A DNA stretch of 64,000 nucleotides, taken from contig NZ_FNPB01000002.1 in NCBI RefSeq assembly GCF_900107195.1, positions 124,001 to 188,000 on the forward strand, written 5' to 3'. Source of the DNA: Halobellus clavatus. Lineage in GTDB: Archaea > Halobacteriota > Halobacteria > Halobacteriales > Haloferacaceae. A program made the translations under genes and the position numbers. Below the pieces are notes generated by a model. It was given only the letters and a program-made list of their open reading frames with translations. It searched no databases and had not been told where the DNA came from. Shown piece by piece: positions 7,490 through 15,728 of the stretch; the first letter of the stretch is position 1; each line of letters starts with the position of its first letter.

Positions 7490-8455
7490 TCACTCGTTTG
7501 CGTCCGCTTGCCCGTCTCCGTCCGCCTGCTCGTCTGCGTCCACCTGTCCGTCTGCATCCGCCTGCTCGTCTCTATCCGCCTCCTCTTCCGCCCGGACAGT
7601 CAACACCGGCACCGACGACGTGCGGAGCAGTTTCTCGGTGACGCTCCCGAGCAGGTAGCGGTCGATCCCCGTCCGGCCGTGCGTCCCGACGACGAGGAGG
7701 TCGATGTCGTTCGCCTCGACGTACGCGTTGATCTCGCGGTATGGCGACGTGCCAGAGACGACGCCGGTCGTGATGCGGTCGGCCGCCACGCCCGCCGCGG
7801 CGGCGAGGTCGCTCCCGGCGTCGACAAACTTCGCTGCGTTCTCCTCGAGTTGGTCGATCTGCAGGTCGACGCGGGTGTCGAACCCGAGGTGGGCGACGTC
7901 GACGATCGAGAGCACGTCGAACCGGGCGTCAGTCGCGGCCGCGAGGCCAGCCCCCAGTTCGACTGCGGTCTCGGCGCACCTGCTGCCGTCTGTCGGCGCG
8001 AGCAGCCGTCGATACGGGTACTCTCTGCTGTCGTCAGTCGGGGGAAGCGCCAGCACGGGCGCGGGCGAGCGCCTGACGACGCGCTCGGTGGTGCTGCCGA
8101 GGAGGATCCGTTCGAGCCCCGTCCGGCCGTGCGTCGGCATCGCGATCAGGTCGATCCCAGCCTCCTCGGTGTAGTCGACGACGGCGTCCGACGGCGCGCT
8201 GCTCGCGACGCTCGTGACCGTCTCGACACCGCGTGCATCGGCGCGCGCTGCCGCTGCTGAGACAACGGAGTGGGCCCGCGATTCGATCTCGGCGGCGACC
8301 TCGGTGCGTCCGCTCGTGAGAGTCTCGTCGTCGACCCCCGCGGCCGAGAGCAGGTGGACCGTGGCGCCGTGCTCGGTCGCGAGATCGAGGACGTGGTCGA
8401 GGACCCGACTCGCCCCGTCGCTGCCGTCGGTCGGAAACAGGACGTCTTCGAACAT
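7490..8455 (-). CDS. Tandem universal stress protein (two UspA domains)
   Basis: The 321-residue product starts at the ATG at 8455 with [15 protein letters not shown], the normal start of a Usp domain. Domain 1 ends with [18 protein letters not shown] and domain 2 with [18 protein letters not shown], both the G-2x-G-9x-G-S/T ATP-binding signature, so both halves should bind nucleotide. After domain 2 an acidic tail is built from hexapeptide repeats of the D-A/E/G-Q type. It faces the valine-repeat gene with 16 bases between stops. The role is inferred from the family: stress tolerance through ATP-binding signalling. Confidence 0.92.
   Translation of the reverse strand: MFEDVLFPTDGSDGASRVLDHVLDLATEHGATVHLLSAAGVDDETLTSGRTEVAAEIESRAHSVVSAAAARADARGVETVTSVASSAPSDAVVDYTEEAGIDLIAMPTHGRTGLERILLGSTTERVVRRSPAPVLALPPTDDSREYPYRRLLAPTDGSRCAETAVELGAGLAAATDARFDVLSIVDVAHLGFDTRVDLQIDQLEENAAKFVDAGSDLAAAAGVAADRITTGVVSGTSPYREINAYVEANDIDLLVVGTHGRTGIDRYLLGSVTEKLLRTSSVPVLTVRAEEEADRDEQADADGQVDADEQADGDGQADANE
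7501..7590. repeat. 18-bp tandem repeat in the 3' end of the Usp gene
   Basis: About five units of 18 bp (7501-7518, 7519-7536, 7537-7554, 7555-7572, and a degenerate 7573-7590) share the core CGTCCGCCTGCTCGTCT. Because 18 is a multiple of three, the copies encode a six-residue repeat in the acidic C-terminal tail of the universal stress protein. Copy number could vary between strains without breaking the gene. Confidence 0.75.
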
Positions 8456-8530
8456 ACCCCTACATCTTCGCCAGGATACATATAGTTCGGTCCGCGGACA
8501 CAACCCCGGGTTCGGAACCGCCCGGCGATC

Positions 8531-9625
8531 TCACACCTCGTCGCTCGGGGGGCCGGGGTGGCTCTCGTCGGCGTCGGACTCGACGTCGAGCGGGTCCTCC
8601 AGTTCGCCCATCACGGCCTCGAAGGCGTCGGTCGCGGTCAGCAGGCCGACCACGGAGCCGTCCTCGACGACGAGTGCGAGCTCTTGATGCTCGACCTGAA
8701 ACTGGTCGATGGCGTCGCTGAGGCGCGTGTCCGAGGCGAGCGTCATCGGCGGCGCGGCGATCGTCTCGAACGTCGTCTCGCCGTCGCGGAGCGCGTCCAC
8801 GTTCGCGACGACCGTGGGGACGTAGACGATCCCGCGGAAATCGTCGGGATCCTCGCCGACGAGCGGCAGGCGCGTGTGGGGGTTCGATCCGATCCGGTCG
8901 AGATTCGTCTCGACGTCCTGGGCCGTCGAGAGAAACACGACCTCTTCGGCCGACGTCATCACCTCTCCGACCTCCCGCTCGCCGACGTCGAGGGCGTTGA
9001 TGACCTCTTCTCGGCGCTCATCGGAGATGTCGCCGCGGTCGAGGACCGAGCCGAGTTCGTGCCTGAGATCCGCCCGCGACTCGATCGCGTCGGTTTCGGC
9101 TTCCAGCCACGCACCCGTCATTTCCACGCCGAACAGCTTGAGTGTCCACTTCGCGACGCCGTCCCCCACGGCGATGATCGGTGAGATGCCCTTCGCGAAG
9201 TAGTACAGCGGCGTCGCGCCGTGGCGAGCGACGAACTTCGAGCGCTCGACGCCGAGGTACGTCGGCGTCTGCTCGCCGTGCGTGAGATGCAGGAGATTGA
9301 TGATGAGGAACGCGAGGATCCCGCCTGCGCCGATCGACGCGAGGACTGTCGACTGAAAGTACGGCTGGAAGAGCGCCGCTAACGCCGGTTCGGCCACGAT
9401 CCCGACCGCGATACTGGAGGCGGTGATCCCGACCTGACAGCTCGTGAGGTAGATCTCTAAGTCGTCGGTCATCTCCCACGCCCGCCGCAGGCCGGGTTCG
9501 TCGAACTCCGATTCGGTGTACTGTCGGACCCGCGTGAGCGCGAACTCGATGGCGACGAAAAAGCCGTTGGCGAGGATCAACGCGACCCCGGCGAACAGCC
9601 GGAGGATCAGCTCGAGGCTGTTCAT
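8531..9625 (-). CDS. DUF21 (CNNM-type) transmembrane protein with CBS domains
   Basis: The 364-residue product has an N-terminal CNNM/DUF21 membrane domain with helices at about 6-25, 60-80, 90-115 and 140-160 and the family segment ILANGFFVAIEFALTR at 17-32, followed by LTSCQVGITASSIAVG. The cytosolic part has two CBS motifs: about 215-275 (AEEVVFLSTAQDVETNL, HTRLPLVGED) and 285-345 (ELALVVEDGSVVGLLTATDAFEAVMGE, split across the domain). The family is linked to magnesium or other divalent cation efflux. An acidic tail ends the protein. I chose the ATG at 9625; an in-frame ATG six codons earlier (9643) is possible. It is divergent from the next gene. Confidence 0.88.
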   Translation of the reverse strand: MNSLELILRLFAGVALILANGFFVAIEFALTRVRQYTESEFDEPGLRRAWEMTDDLEIYLTSCQVGITASSIAVGIVAEPALAALFQPYFQSTVLASIGAGGILAFLIINLLHLTHGEQTPTYLGVERSKFVARHGATPLYYFAKGISPIIAVGDGVAKWTLKLFGVEMTGAWLEAETDAIESRADLRHELGSVLDRGDISDERREEVINALDVGEREVGEVMTSAEEVVFLSTAQDVETNLDRIGSNPHTRLPLVGEDPDDFRGIVYVPTVVANVDALRDGETTFETIAAPPMTLASDTRLSDAIDQFQVEHQELALVVEDGSVVGLLTATDAFEAVMGELEDPLDVESDADESHPGPPSDEV

Positions 9626-9752
9626 ACTGCCAGCGACGGTCATGTTCGCGACAAATCGAGGGCGCGTCAAATACGTGGGGGTCTCGTCCGGCGCTTGTGG
9701 ACTGTCGGCGTCACACAAAACCCGTATGTATCGCCGCGGGCCACACACAGGT

Positions 9753-10076
9753 ATGGCCGACTTCGATCCCGAGAAGTTCGAGGACAAGTACGCGAACTAC
9801 TTCCCCGAACTCCAGCGCGCGTACAAGAACGCCTTCGAGACGATGAACGACGCGTACGACTCCGAACTGATCCACGCGATCGACCAGCAGATCCTCAACG
9901 AATCCGAACCGTTCTACGAGGACGGGAGCTTCCGGATCGAACTCCCGGCGGACCCCGAATCGCGCCTGACGGCCGTCATCGTGGACGACGAGAAGCTCTC
10001 GACGGTCCTCGAGGAGTACGTCGCAGAACTCAAGCGCCAGCACCGACGTGTCTTCGGTCTCGACGACTCCGAGTGA
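9753..10076 (+). CDS. Small acidic conserved haloarchaeal protein (DUF5783-type)
   Basis: The 107-residue soluble product begins MADFDPEKFEDKY and continues with an amphipathic helical region (FPELQRAYKNAFETMND) and a short beta-containing middle (SFRIELP, RLTAVIVDDE). It resembles the haloarchaeal family I know as DUF5783, with no known function; the family name is from memory. The ATG at 9753 begins this conserved start, and the frame upstream of it is a chance opening across the promoter shared with the divergent DUF21 gene. It is followed after 13 bases by a small membrane protein. Confidence 0.7.
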   Translation: MADFDPEKFEDKYANYFPELQRAYKNAFETMNDAYDSELIHAIDQQILNESEPFYEDGSFRIELPADPESRLTAVIVDDEKLSTVLEEYVAELKRQHRRVFGLDDSE

Positions 10077-10089
10077 GCTGTAGTCACTG

Positions 10090-10293
10090 ATGGACGACTC
10101 TCTCGTCCGGTTCGGCACCGTCTTCTTCGCCGTCGTGATTGCGGCGGATCTCGTCGCCGCACTGCTGTTTCCGACCGATCCGTCCCGACAGCTGTTCGCG
10201 ATCGGTGTCGCTGCCGCTGCCGCGCTCCCCCTCGGCTACCTGTTCGTGTACCACGGCGGATACGAACGCCTCTCGACCCTCCTGGACCGATAG
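10090..10293 (+). CDS. Small two-helix membrane protein
   Basis: The 67-residue product has two hydrophobic helices (about 8-27 and 34-54), an N-terminal MDDSLVRF and a C-terminal polar YERLSTLLDR. It begins 13 bases after the preceding stop, so the two are probably co-transcribed. No family is recognised. The compact two-helix hairpin is a common form for haloarchaeal membrane proteins of unknown role. Confidence 0.6.
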   Translation: MDDSLVRFGTVFFAVVIAADLVAALLFPTDPSRQLFAIGVAAAAALPLGYLFVYHGGYERLSTLLDR

Positions 10294-10411
10294 CGGATGT
10301 CGTCTTCCTCCCCGGGGTCCGCACGCTCCGCTGACGCGGCCCCGCGCGAACCGCGGCCCCCCGGGCGGAGTCAGACGCAAGCTACAACTCCCCCGGGTTC
10401 GCTTCCCCTGT

Positions 10412-11443
10412 ATGTTCGCCAGCGTACCCGATATCCTCCGGTTGGTCGTCGTCCCCGTCCTGGGCTGGGCGGCGTGGCGCGACGTCGAGACTCGGCGGGT
10501 GCCGAGTCGGACCTGGCTCCCGCTCGTCGTCCTGGGCGTCGTGCTCCTGGCGTGGGACGCCGTCGGCCACCTCTCGCTCGCGACGTCGGCCGATCTCCTC
10601 TTCTTCGTTCGCGTCGGGATCAGCCTCTTTCTCGTCGCTCCGATCTCGTATCTGTTCTGGCGCCTCGGCGGGTTCGGCGGGGCGGACGCGAAGGCGCTCA
10701 TCACGATCGCTGTGCTCTTGCCGACGTTTCCGACTTACTTCTTCGCGGGCTTCACGCTCCCGGTCGTGGTGACGACGCTCGGCGTCTTCTCGATGACCGT
10801 CCTCACGAACACCGTCCTGCTCGCGGCCGCGTACCCGCTCGGGATCGCCGGACGCAACCTCCTCGACGGCGACTTCCGCTTCCCGGTCAGTTTCCTCGGC
10901 CGCCGGATGGACGTCGCATCGCTTTCGACGGCTCACGGCCGCCTCTATGAGACGCCGGACGGCTTCTCCCGGCACGGGCTCGACCTCGACGCGCTGCGGA
11001 TGTACCTCCGCTGGCGCGGCGCGTCGTTGTCGGACCTCCGCGCGGCTCCCGACACCTTCCGCGACCCCGCGAGCATCGACGAGACCTACCCCGCGACCGA
11101 CGGCGCTGTCGGTGACGGCGCCGGTGGCGATGGATCCCAGCCGACAGCCCCCGACAGTGCCGATGCGGCCGACGGGACCGATGCGGCCGATTCCGCCGCG
11201 GCGATCGCTGTCGACCCGGACGACGAGTGGGGCGCTGCGGCGTTCCTCGACAGCATCGAGGGAACGGCGTACGGCACGTCGCCGGAGAAACTCCGCGGCG
11301 GCCTCGACATCGTCGCCGAGCGCGACGACGTCTGGGTGTCGCCGGGGATCCCGTTCATCGTCCCGATGTTCGTCGGTACCGCCGTCGCGTTCACCTACGG
11401 CGACCTGGTCTTCGGGCTCCTCGGCGCGCTCGGAATCGTCTGA
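10412..11443 (+). CDS. pibD: Archaeal prepilin/preflagellin peptidase (A24 aspartic family, PibD-like)
   Basis: The 343-residue product carries an A24 peptidase membrane domain. The first catalytic Asp is probably in AWRDVETRRVPSRTW (D24), and the second in GGFGGADAKALI (about 84-95), which corresponds to the GxGD motif. Helices surround both sites, and a final helix is at about 315-340. Between them is a soluble insert of about 150 residues with a low-complexity Ala/Asp stretch. PibD removes class III signal peptides from archaellins and type IV pilins at the membrane. No pilin genes lie in the window. The start at 10412 gives the usual short N-terminus before helix 1. Confidence 0.85.
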   Translation: MFASVPDILRLVVVPVLGWAAWRDVETRRVPSRTWLPLVVLGVVLLAWDAVGHLSLATSADLLFFVRVGISLFLVAPISYLFWRLGGFGGADAKALITIAVLLPTFPTYFFAGFTLPVVVTTLGVFSMTVLTNTVLLAAAYPLGIAGRNLLDGDFRFPVSFLGRRMDVASLSTAHGRLYETPDGFSRHGLDLDALRMYLRWRGASLSDLRAAPDTFRDPASIDETYPATDGAVGDGAGGDGSQPTAPDSADAADGTDAADSAAAIAVDPDDEWGAAAFLDSIEGTAYGTSPEKLRGGLDIVAERDDVWVSPGIPFIVPMFVGTAVAFTYGDLVFGLLGALGIV

Positions 11444-11469
11444 GCGGTTCCGGGCGGTCCGCGCGGGAA

Positions 11470-11476
11470 TTTATAT
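11470..11476 (+). promoter_or_regulatory. TATA box of candidate small RNA, copy A
   Basis: TTTATAT lies in the gap between pibD and hisI. It is followed 31 bases later by TGATCTG, exactly as in the second copy at 20754-20760. An archaeal TATA box at this distance predicts a transcription start near 11500. Confidence 0.5.
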
Positions 11477-11496
11477 CCGATGACGGGGCCAGCGGT

Positions 11497-11580
11497 CGTA
11501 TGATCTGTGTGCTCCCTCGCGTCGGGCCGCGGTTGCTCGGCACGCCGGCGCGGGGTCGAATGGGGCGTGCCGACTGTCAG
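11497..11580 (+). ncRNA. Candidate structured small RNA, copy A
   Basis: From the TATA box to 11555 this region aligns without gaps to 20754-20839; I count 65 identical positions out of 86 by hand. Conservation is weakest in the ten bases between TATA box and predicted start and strong in the downstream core (CCGCGGTTG at 11527-11535, CGGCACGCC at 11538-11546). A 10-bp stem TCGGCACGCC/GGCGTGCCGA forms between 11537-11546 and 11564-11573. The RNA could be independent or a leader of hisI, whose ATG is at 11663. No known RNA family was recognised, and the 3' end is a guess. Confidence 0.4.
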
Positions 11581-11662
11581 CCACCGGCCGACCGCCGCAC
11601 GTCGTGCTGATCCGGGCTCCCTGGCAGCAAAAGACCTATCGGCCGTACACGCTTCGGACACA

Positions 11663-12034
11663 ATGATGAGTGAGGACGTCGCGGTCGATTTCGGCGATAG
11701 CGGGCTCGTCCCCGCCGTCGCACAGGACGCGGACTCCGGCGAGGTGTTGATGCTGGCGTACGTCTCGCCGGACGCGCTCGAACGGACCCGCGAGACCGGC
11801 CGGGCGCACTACTACTCCCGGAGTCGCGAGGAACTCTGGGAGAAGGGCGCGACGAGCGGTCACACCCAGGAAGTCGAGGAGATTCGCGTCGACTGCGACG
11901 CCGATACGCTGCTGTATCTCGTCGATCAGTCCGGCGGCGCGTGCCACACGGGCCACCGATCGTGCTTCTACCGGACGATCGACGGCGAGCACGTCGGCGA
12001 ACAGGTGTTCGACCCCGACGCCGTCTACGAGTAA
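11663..12034 (+). CDS. hisI: Phosphoribosyl-AMP cyclohydrolase, histidine biosynthesis
   Basis: The 123-residue product matches the whole HisI family. It has [30 protein letters not shown] split over residues 27-56, [20 protein letters not shown] at about 59-78 with the catalytic region, and the zinc cysteines in VDCDADTL and [14 protein letters not shown]. It opens the ring of phosphoribosyl-AMP in histidine synthesis and is the stand-alone form, not fused to HisE. Two ATGs occur at the start (11663 and 11666). It is followed after eight bases by a coiled-coil protein. Confidence 0.95.
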   Translation: MMSEDVAVDFGDSGLVPAVAQDADSGEVLMLAYVSPDALERTRETGRAHYYSRSREELWEKGATSGHTQEVEEIRVDCDADTLLYLVDQSGGACHTGHRSCFYRTIDGEHVGEQVFDPDAVYE

Positions 12035-12042
12035 TCGCACCA

Positions 12043-13266
12043 ATGTCCGGATCCGACCCGCCGACGGCGAACGCCGACGCCGCCAGCGACGCGATCGCCG
12101 CCCGACTCGACGCGGTCGAGGAGCGCGTCGACGCGCTCGAAACCGCCCGCGAGCGACGCGACTCGGTCGAGGAACGCATCGATGCCGTCGGCGAGGAAGC
12201 CGTCGTCGACGCCGCAGACGCCTACCGGAAGGCGGTCCGACTGCTCGATCGGTACGAGGACTCCGCGACCGGAACCGGAGACTTTCAGGCGTACGTCGAG
12301 TTCCAGGACAAGTTCCTGGGGCTCGTCGAGGGCCTCGGCGAGTCGGTGCCGGCGCGCGAAGCCTTCGAGGCCGCCGCCGAGCGGATGGACCAGCGCCGCC
12401 TCAGCGACGCCGACTTCGAACGCGCTCGCGAGGACCTCGACCCGGCCGCGGAGTACGTCGACCTCTTGGACCGGCGCGAGGACGCGACGGAACGACTCTC
12501 GAAGGCCCGCCGGGACGCGAAGCTCCATCTCGATGAACTCGACGCGGATATCGAGGCCCGCTCGGAGATGTTGTCGTTCGCGGATATCGACCTCGACGCC
12601 CCGGTCGAAGCGCTTCGCGAGCCGATCCGAGCGTACGACGAGGCTGTCACCGCGGAGTTCGAGTCGTTCTACGAGTCGGCTCCGATCGCCGACGTCGTCG
12701 GCTTTCTGGAGCGCGCGGAGTCGTTCCCGCTCGTCGACTTCCGACCGCCGCCGCGGGATCTCAAATCGTTCGTCCGCGAGAGCCCCGACGCCGACGAGCC
12801 GATCCCGACCCTGCTTGAGTACGCCGAGTTCACCGGCTCGAAACTCGACCACTACGCCGAGGACCCCGCGGCGCTCCAGACCAACGTCGCGGTCCATCGG
12901 ACGTATCTCGAGCGCCTGTCGGCTGATCCGCTGACGGTGTCGGTGCCGCCGCCGCCAGCGGGCGAACTCCGCCCCTGGGCTGGGGAAGCGATCTCGCTCC
13001 TGAATCGGTTCGCCACGTCCGAGACGATCGCCCGCCTCAGAACGGTCCGAGACCTCACGCGCCGCGCCGACTACGCGGAACTCCGACTCGCCGCACGCGC
13101 TCACGAGGAACTCGATAGCGACGAACTCGAGCGCGTCCGCTCGGGCGCGGCGTCGACCGAACTGCAGCGCCTCCGCGACGCCCGCGGTCGGCTCTCGGCG
13201 GCGCTCGACGGCGACGTGGCTTCTTCGAGCCACAGCGAGCGCCATTCCGGGGACGAGGCGGGCTGA
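12043..13266 (+). CDS. Conserved haloarchaeal coiled-coil protein
   Basis: The 407-residue, very acidic, soluble product is predicted to be mainly alpha-helical. Residues about 10-60 form a heptad-like helix (AARLDAVEERVDALETARE), and further long helices run through the middle (YVDLLDRREDATERLSKARR) and the C-terminal part. A Pro-rich break, VSVPPPPAGELRPW, is near residue 310. There is no catalytic motif or membrane segment. It overlaps the next small membrane gene by one base (TGATG), so the two are translationally coupled. Function is unknown; it may be a partner or adaptor at the membrane through that neighbour. Confidence 0.8.
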   Translation: MSGSDPPTANADAASDAIAARLDAVEERVDALETARERRDSVEERIDAVGEEAVVDAADAYRKAVRLLDRYEDSATGTGDFQAYVEFQDKFLGLVEGLGESVPAREAFEAAAERMDQRRLSDADFERAREDLDPAAEYVDLLDRREDATERLSKARRDAKLHLDELDADIEARSEMLSFADIDLDAPVEALREPIRAYDEAVTAEFESFYESAPIADVVGFLERAESFPLVDFRPPPRDLKSFVRESPDADEPIPTLLEYAEFTGSKLDHYAEDPAALQTNVAVHRTYLERLSADPLTVSVPPPPAGELRPWAGEAISLLNRFATSETIARLRTVRDLTRRADYAELRLAARAHEELDSDELERVRSGAASTELQRLRDARGRLSAALDGDVASSSHSERHSGDEAG

Positions 13267-13526
13267 TGGTGGTCGTCTCGGCTCTCGCGTTCGCTGCCGG
13301 ACTGCTCTGCTTCTACTACGGCGCACGCGCCCTGCAGACCAGACAGGCCGTCGAACGGCTCCGCGCCGACGACGGCTTCGACGCGCTCGCGTGGCTCGAA
13401 CACCCGGCGGATCGACAGTCGCCGTCGACGATTCCGGACCCTCCCGAGGAGGCGTCGATCGAACGCGGATTCGTCCTCCTCGCGCTGGGGCTCTGTTGCT
13501 CGCTGCTCGCCGTGCTGGCGCTCTGA
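13266..13526 (+). CDS. Small membrane protein coupled to the coiled-coil gene
   Basis: The 86-residue product has a helix at residues 2-18 (VVSALAFAAGLLCFYYG) and another at about 68-86, with a soluble loop of about 45 residues between them. Its ATG overlaps the upstream stop by one base, a sign of coupled translation. No family is recognised. The pair suggests a membrane-attached two-protein unit. Confidence 0.65.
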   Translation: MVVVSALAFAAGLLCFYYGARALQTRQAVERLRADDGFDALAWLEHPADRQSPSTIPDPPEEASIERGFVLLALGLCCSLLAVLAL

Positions 13527-13541
13527 TCGGGCCGCGAGGAG

Positions 13542-14912
13542 TCACTCGGCCGCCGCGTCGCGTGCGTCCCGGAGCGACGCAGCGGCATCCGACGCCAGAT
13601 CGTCCGCCCGCGAGGGGTCGCCGGCTTCCGCGTAGACTCGCACTTTGGGCTCGGTTCCGGACGGGCGCACGAGCACCCAGGCGTCGCCGTAGTCGAGGCG
13701 GTAGCCGTCCTTCGTGTTCGGCTCGGCGTCGGCCGCCTCGGCGTACTGTCGGGCCGCCTCCAGCATCGCGTCGAGTTCGGCTTCGGTCTCGTAGCCGATG
13801 TTCACCCGGACGTTCTCGTAGTCGGTGTACGGTTCGATGACGTCGCTCGCGGGCCGATCAGCGACGAGTTCGAGGAAGCGTGCGCCGACGTACGCGCCGT
13901 CGCGGACGAGCCAGTGCTCGGGGAAGAAGATCCCGCCGTTGCCCTCGCCCGCGATGGGGACCCGCACGCAGTCGGCTTTGAGTTCGCGGATCCGGGTGAT
14001 GATGTTCGTCGAGCCGATCGGCGTCAGTTCGAGATCCGCGCCGATCGCCTCGCAGACGTCGACGAGTCGCTGGGAGACATTGACCGCAGCGACGGCCGCA
14101 TCGCTGGGTTCGAGTTCGGCGGCCGCGAGCGCCGCGAGCGACGCCTCTCCCGAAATGAACTCCCCGCGCTCGTCGACGAAGACGGCGCGATCGGCGTCAC
14201 CGTCGTGGGCGATCCCGAGGTCGGCGTCGGCCGCACTCACGAGCGATTTGAGGTCTCTCAGGTTCGGTTCGACCGGTTCGGACTGCCGCCCGGGGAAGTG
14301 CCCGTCGGGGTTGGCGTTGACCGTGACGACGTCGCAGCCGAGTTCGCGGAAGAACGTCGGGCTGGTCAGCGCGCCCGCGCCGTGCCCGGGATCGACCACG
14401 ACAGTGAGGTCGGCGGCCGCGATCGCCTCGCGGTCCACCGAGTTCAGCAGGTCCGTCACGTACTCGCGGTTGGCGGTGTCGATCGCTGTCGATTCCCCGA
14501 CGGTGTCCCACGACGCGTTCGAGAACTCCTCTCCGAGGACGTGGTTCTCGATCCGTTCGAGGTCCTCGACGGCCAGTTCGACGCCGTCGGCGCCGACGAG
14601 TTTCACGCCGTTGTACTCCGACGGATTGTGCGAGGCAGTGACCACGATGCCCGGCCGCCCGTTCTTGCCGGCGTACCGGACTGCCGCCGGCGTCGGCGTC
14701 GGCCCGAGTCGATCGACGTCGACGCCGACGCTCTCTAAGCCGCTCGTGGCCGCGTTCGCCAGCATCTCGCCGGTCGTCCGGGTGTCGCGGGCGACGACGG
14801 CCCGCTCTTCGTCCCAGACGGTCCCCGCCGCCTTGGCGACCCGGAGCACGAACTCGGGCGTGAGACCGTCCCCGACGACCCCCCGAGTCCCACTCGAACC
14901 GAACAGTTTCAT
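13542..14912 (-). CDS. glmM: Phosphoglucosamine mutase / phosphomannomutase family enzyme
   Basis: The 456-residue product belongs to the alpha-D-phosphohexomutase family. The N-terminal MKLFGSSGTRGVVG is typical. The active-site phosphoserine loop is GIVVTASHNPSEYNGVK (about 85-101), the metal loop is HDGDADRAVF (about 230-239), the sugar-binding loop is GEGNGG, and the phosphate-binding loop is VRPSGTEPKVRVYAEA near residue 430. Archaeal members include GlmM and phosphomannomutases; the start motif fits the GlmM-like group, but the substrate is not settled by sequence. I moved the start to the ATG at 14912, three codons inside the open frame, to match family members. Confidence 0.9.
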   Translation of the reverse strand: MKLFGSSGTRGVVGDGLTPEFVLRVAKAAGTVWDEERAVVARDTRTTGEMLANAATSGLESVGVDVDRLGPTPTPAAVRYAGKNGRPGIVVTASHNPSEYNGVKLVGADGVELAVEDLERIENHVLGEEFSNASWDTVGESTAIDTANREYVTDLLNSVDREAIAAADLTVVVDPGHGAGALTSPTFFRELGCDVVTVNANPDGHFPGRQSEPVEPNLRDLKSLVSAADADLGIAHDGDADRAVFVDERGEFISGEASLAALAAAELEPSDAAVAAVNVSQRLVDVCEAIGADLELTPIGSTNIITRIRELKADCVRVPIAGEGNGGIFFPEHWLVRDGAYVGARFLELVADRPASDVIEPYTDYENVRVNIGYETEAELDAMLEAARQYAEAADAEPNTKDGYRLDYGDAWVLVRPSGTEPKVRVYAEAGDPSRADDLASDAAASLRDARDAAAE

Positions 14913-14993
14913 CGTCGGCACCTCCTCGGCCCGTCGTGAAAGCGGTTGCGAACGCCCGCGGCGGGTGTCGGATGTGAGAGCCGCCCCGGACGC

Positions 14994-15251
14994 CTACGAC
15001 TCCCCGCTCGTGGCCGCTCTGAGCTCGGTCCAGGCGGGGACCACCTTGTCCGCCGCCAGGTAGTACGCAAAGTAGAGCGCGACGGCCCCGATGACGGCCG
15101 CCCACAACCCGAGTGTCGGTTCGCCGTGCTGCGCCGTCGTCAGTGCGAACTGCTCGATGTAGGCTCCGAGGACCGAGAGTCCCGCGGAGCCGAGGCCGAA
15201 CGCGAACAACTCGATCAGTTCGGGGGCGAGTTCCAGTGTCGTACTCGTCAC
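14994..15251 (-). CDS. Small two-helix membrane protein
   Basis: The 85-residue product starts MTSTTLELAPELIELF and has hydrophobic helices near 12-32 and 47-66 (LGLWAAVIGAVALYFAYYLAADK). Polar ends flank them. No family is recognised. It is divergent from the next small membrane gene at 15364. Confidence 0.6.
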   Translation of the reverse strand: MTSTTLELAPELIELFAFGLGSAGLSVLGAYIEQFALTTAQHGEPTLGLWAAVIGAVALYFAYYLAADKVVPAWTELRAATSGES

Positions 15252-15363
15252 AAGACCGAGTCACCGTCGCCTGTGGTGATTGTTTCGGTTCCCCGGCAAC
15301 TGTCCCGGCGCGTTCGACCGCGCGAACGAAAGCGATATTATGGGCATCGGCTATCTGCCGACT

Positions 15364-15594
15364 ATGGCAGGACGCTACGGCGATCTCGACTATCCGACGC
15401 TCACGAAGCGGGGCGTTCTCCTGGGACTCGGCCTGTTCGCAGTCGGTGCCTTCGGCGAATTCGCCCTCGCACACACTGGTGTCGCGGTCCCGGCGTGGGA
15501 GCACGCGCTCTTGGTGGACGCGGAGTGGCTCGGCGTGCTTCTCGCGCTGCTTTCGCCCTTCGTCTTCGGGATCCTCCTCCCCCTGACGGAGTGA
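15364..15594 (+). CDS. Small haloarchaeal membrane protein
   Basis: The 76-residue product begins MAGRYGDLDYPTLTKRG and has two helices at about 18-37 and 52-72, ending FVFGILLPLTE. The soluble N-terminus before helix 1 is conserved-looking. The ATG at 15364 is preferred; the frame continues 28 codons upstream without protein-like character. Function is unknown. Confidence 0.65.
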   Translation: MAGRYGDLDYPTLTKRGVLLGLGLFAVGAFGEFALAHTGVAVPAWEHALLVDAEWLGVLLALLSPFVFGILLPLTE

Positions 15595-15610
15595 ACGGCC
15601 GTTCGGGACC

Positions 15611-15706
15611 GCTTCGCTCTGGAGACATCGGAGCGCCTCGCTCAGGAGACTTCGGACTGCTCCACTCCGGAGACTTCGGACTGCCCCGCTCCGGAGACTT
15701 TAGGCC
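15611..15706 (+). repeat. Four 24-bp tandem repeats upstream of hisA
   Basis: The units are 15611-15634, 15635-15658, 15659-15682 and 15683-15706, with the common core CTCCGGAGACTTCGGACTG. They end 22 bases before the hisA start. The last unit drifts to ACTTTAGGCC, which creates a TTTAGG box near position -30 of hisA. The unit length keeps the reading frame of hisA, which happens to be open here, but there is no ATG and no HisA homology, so I treat it as non-coding. Confidence 0.75.
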
Positions 15707-15728
15707 ACTACCACGCCCAGTGGCGACT

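Noticed and set aside
11540-11575. tRNA or tRNA-like T-arm (GGGGTCGAATGGGG)
   Set aside because: The sequence recalls a T-loop, but no acceptor, D-arm or anticodon arm could be paired around it, and copy B lacks it.
12025-13545. 506-residue minus-strand frame
   Set aside because: It is the mirror of the coiled-coil gene at 12043-13266. Its composition (Arg-rich, few hydrophobic segments) is that of a shadow frame.
15611-15706. CRISPR array
   Set aside because: Units are contiguous without spacers. The same holds for 38271-38414.
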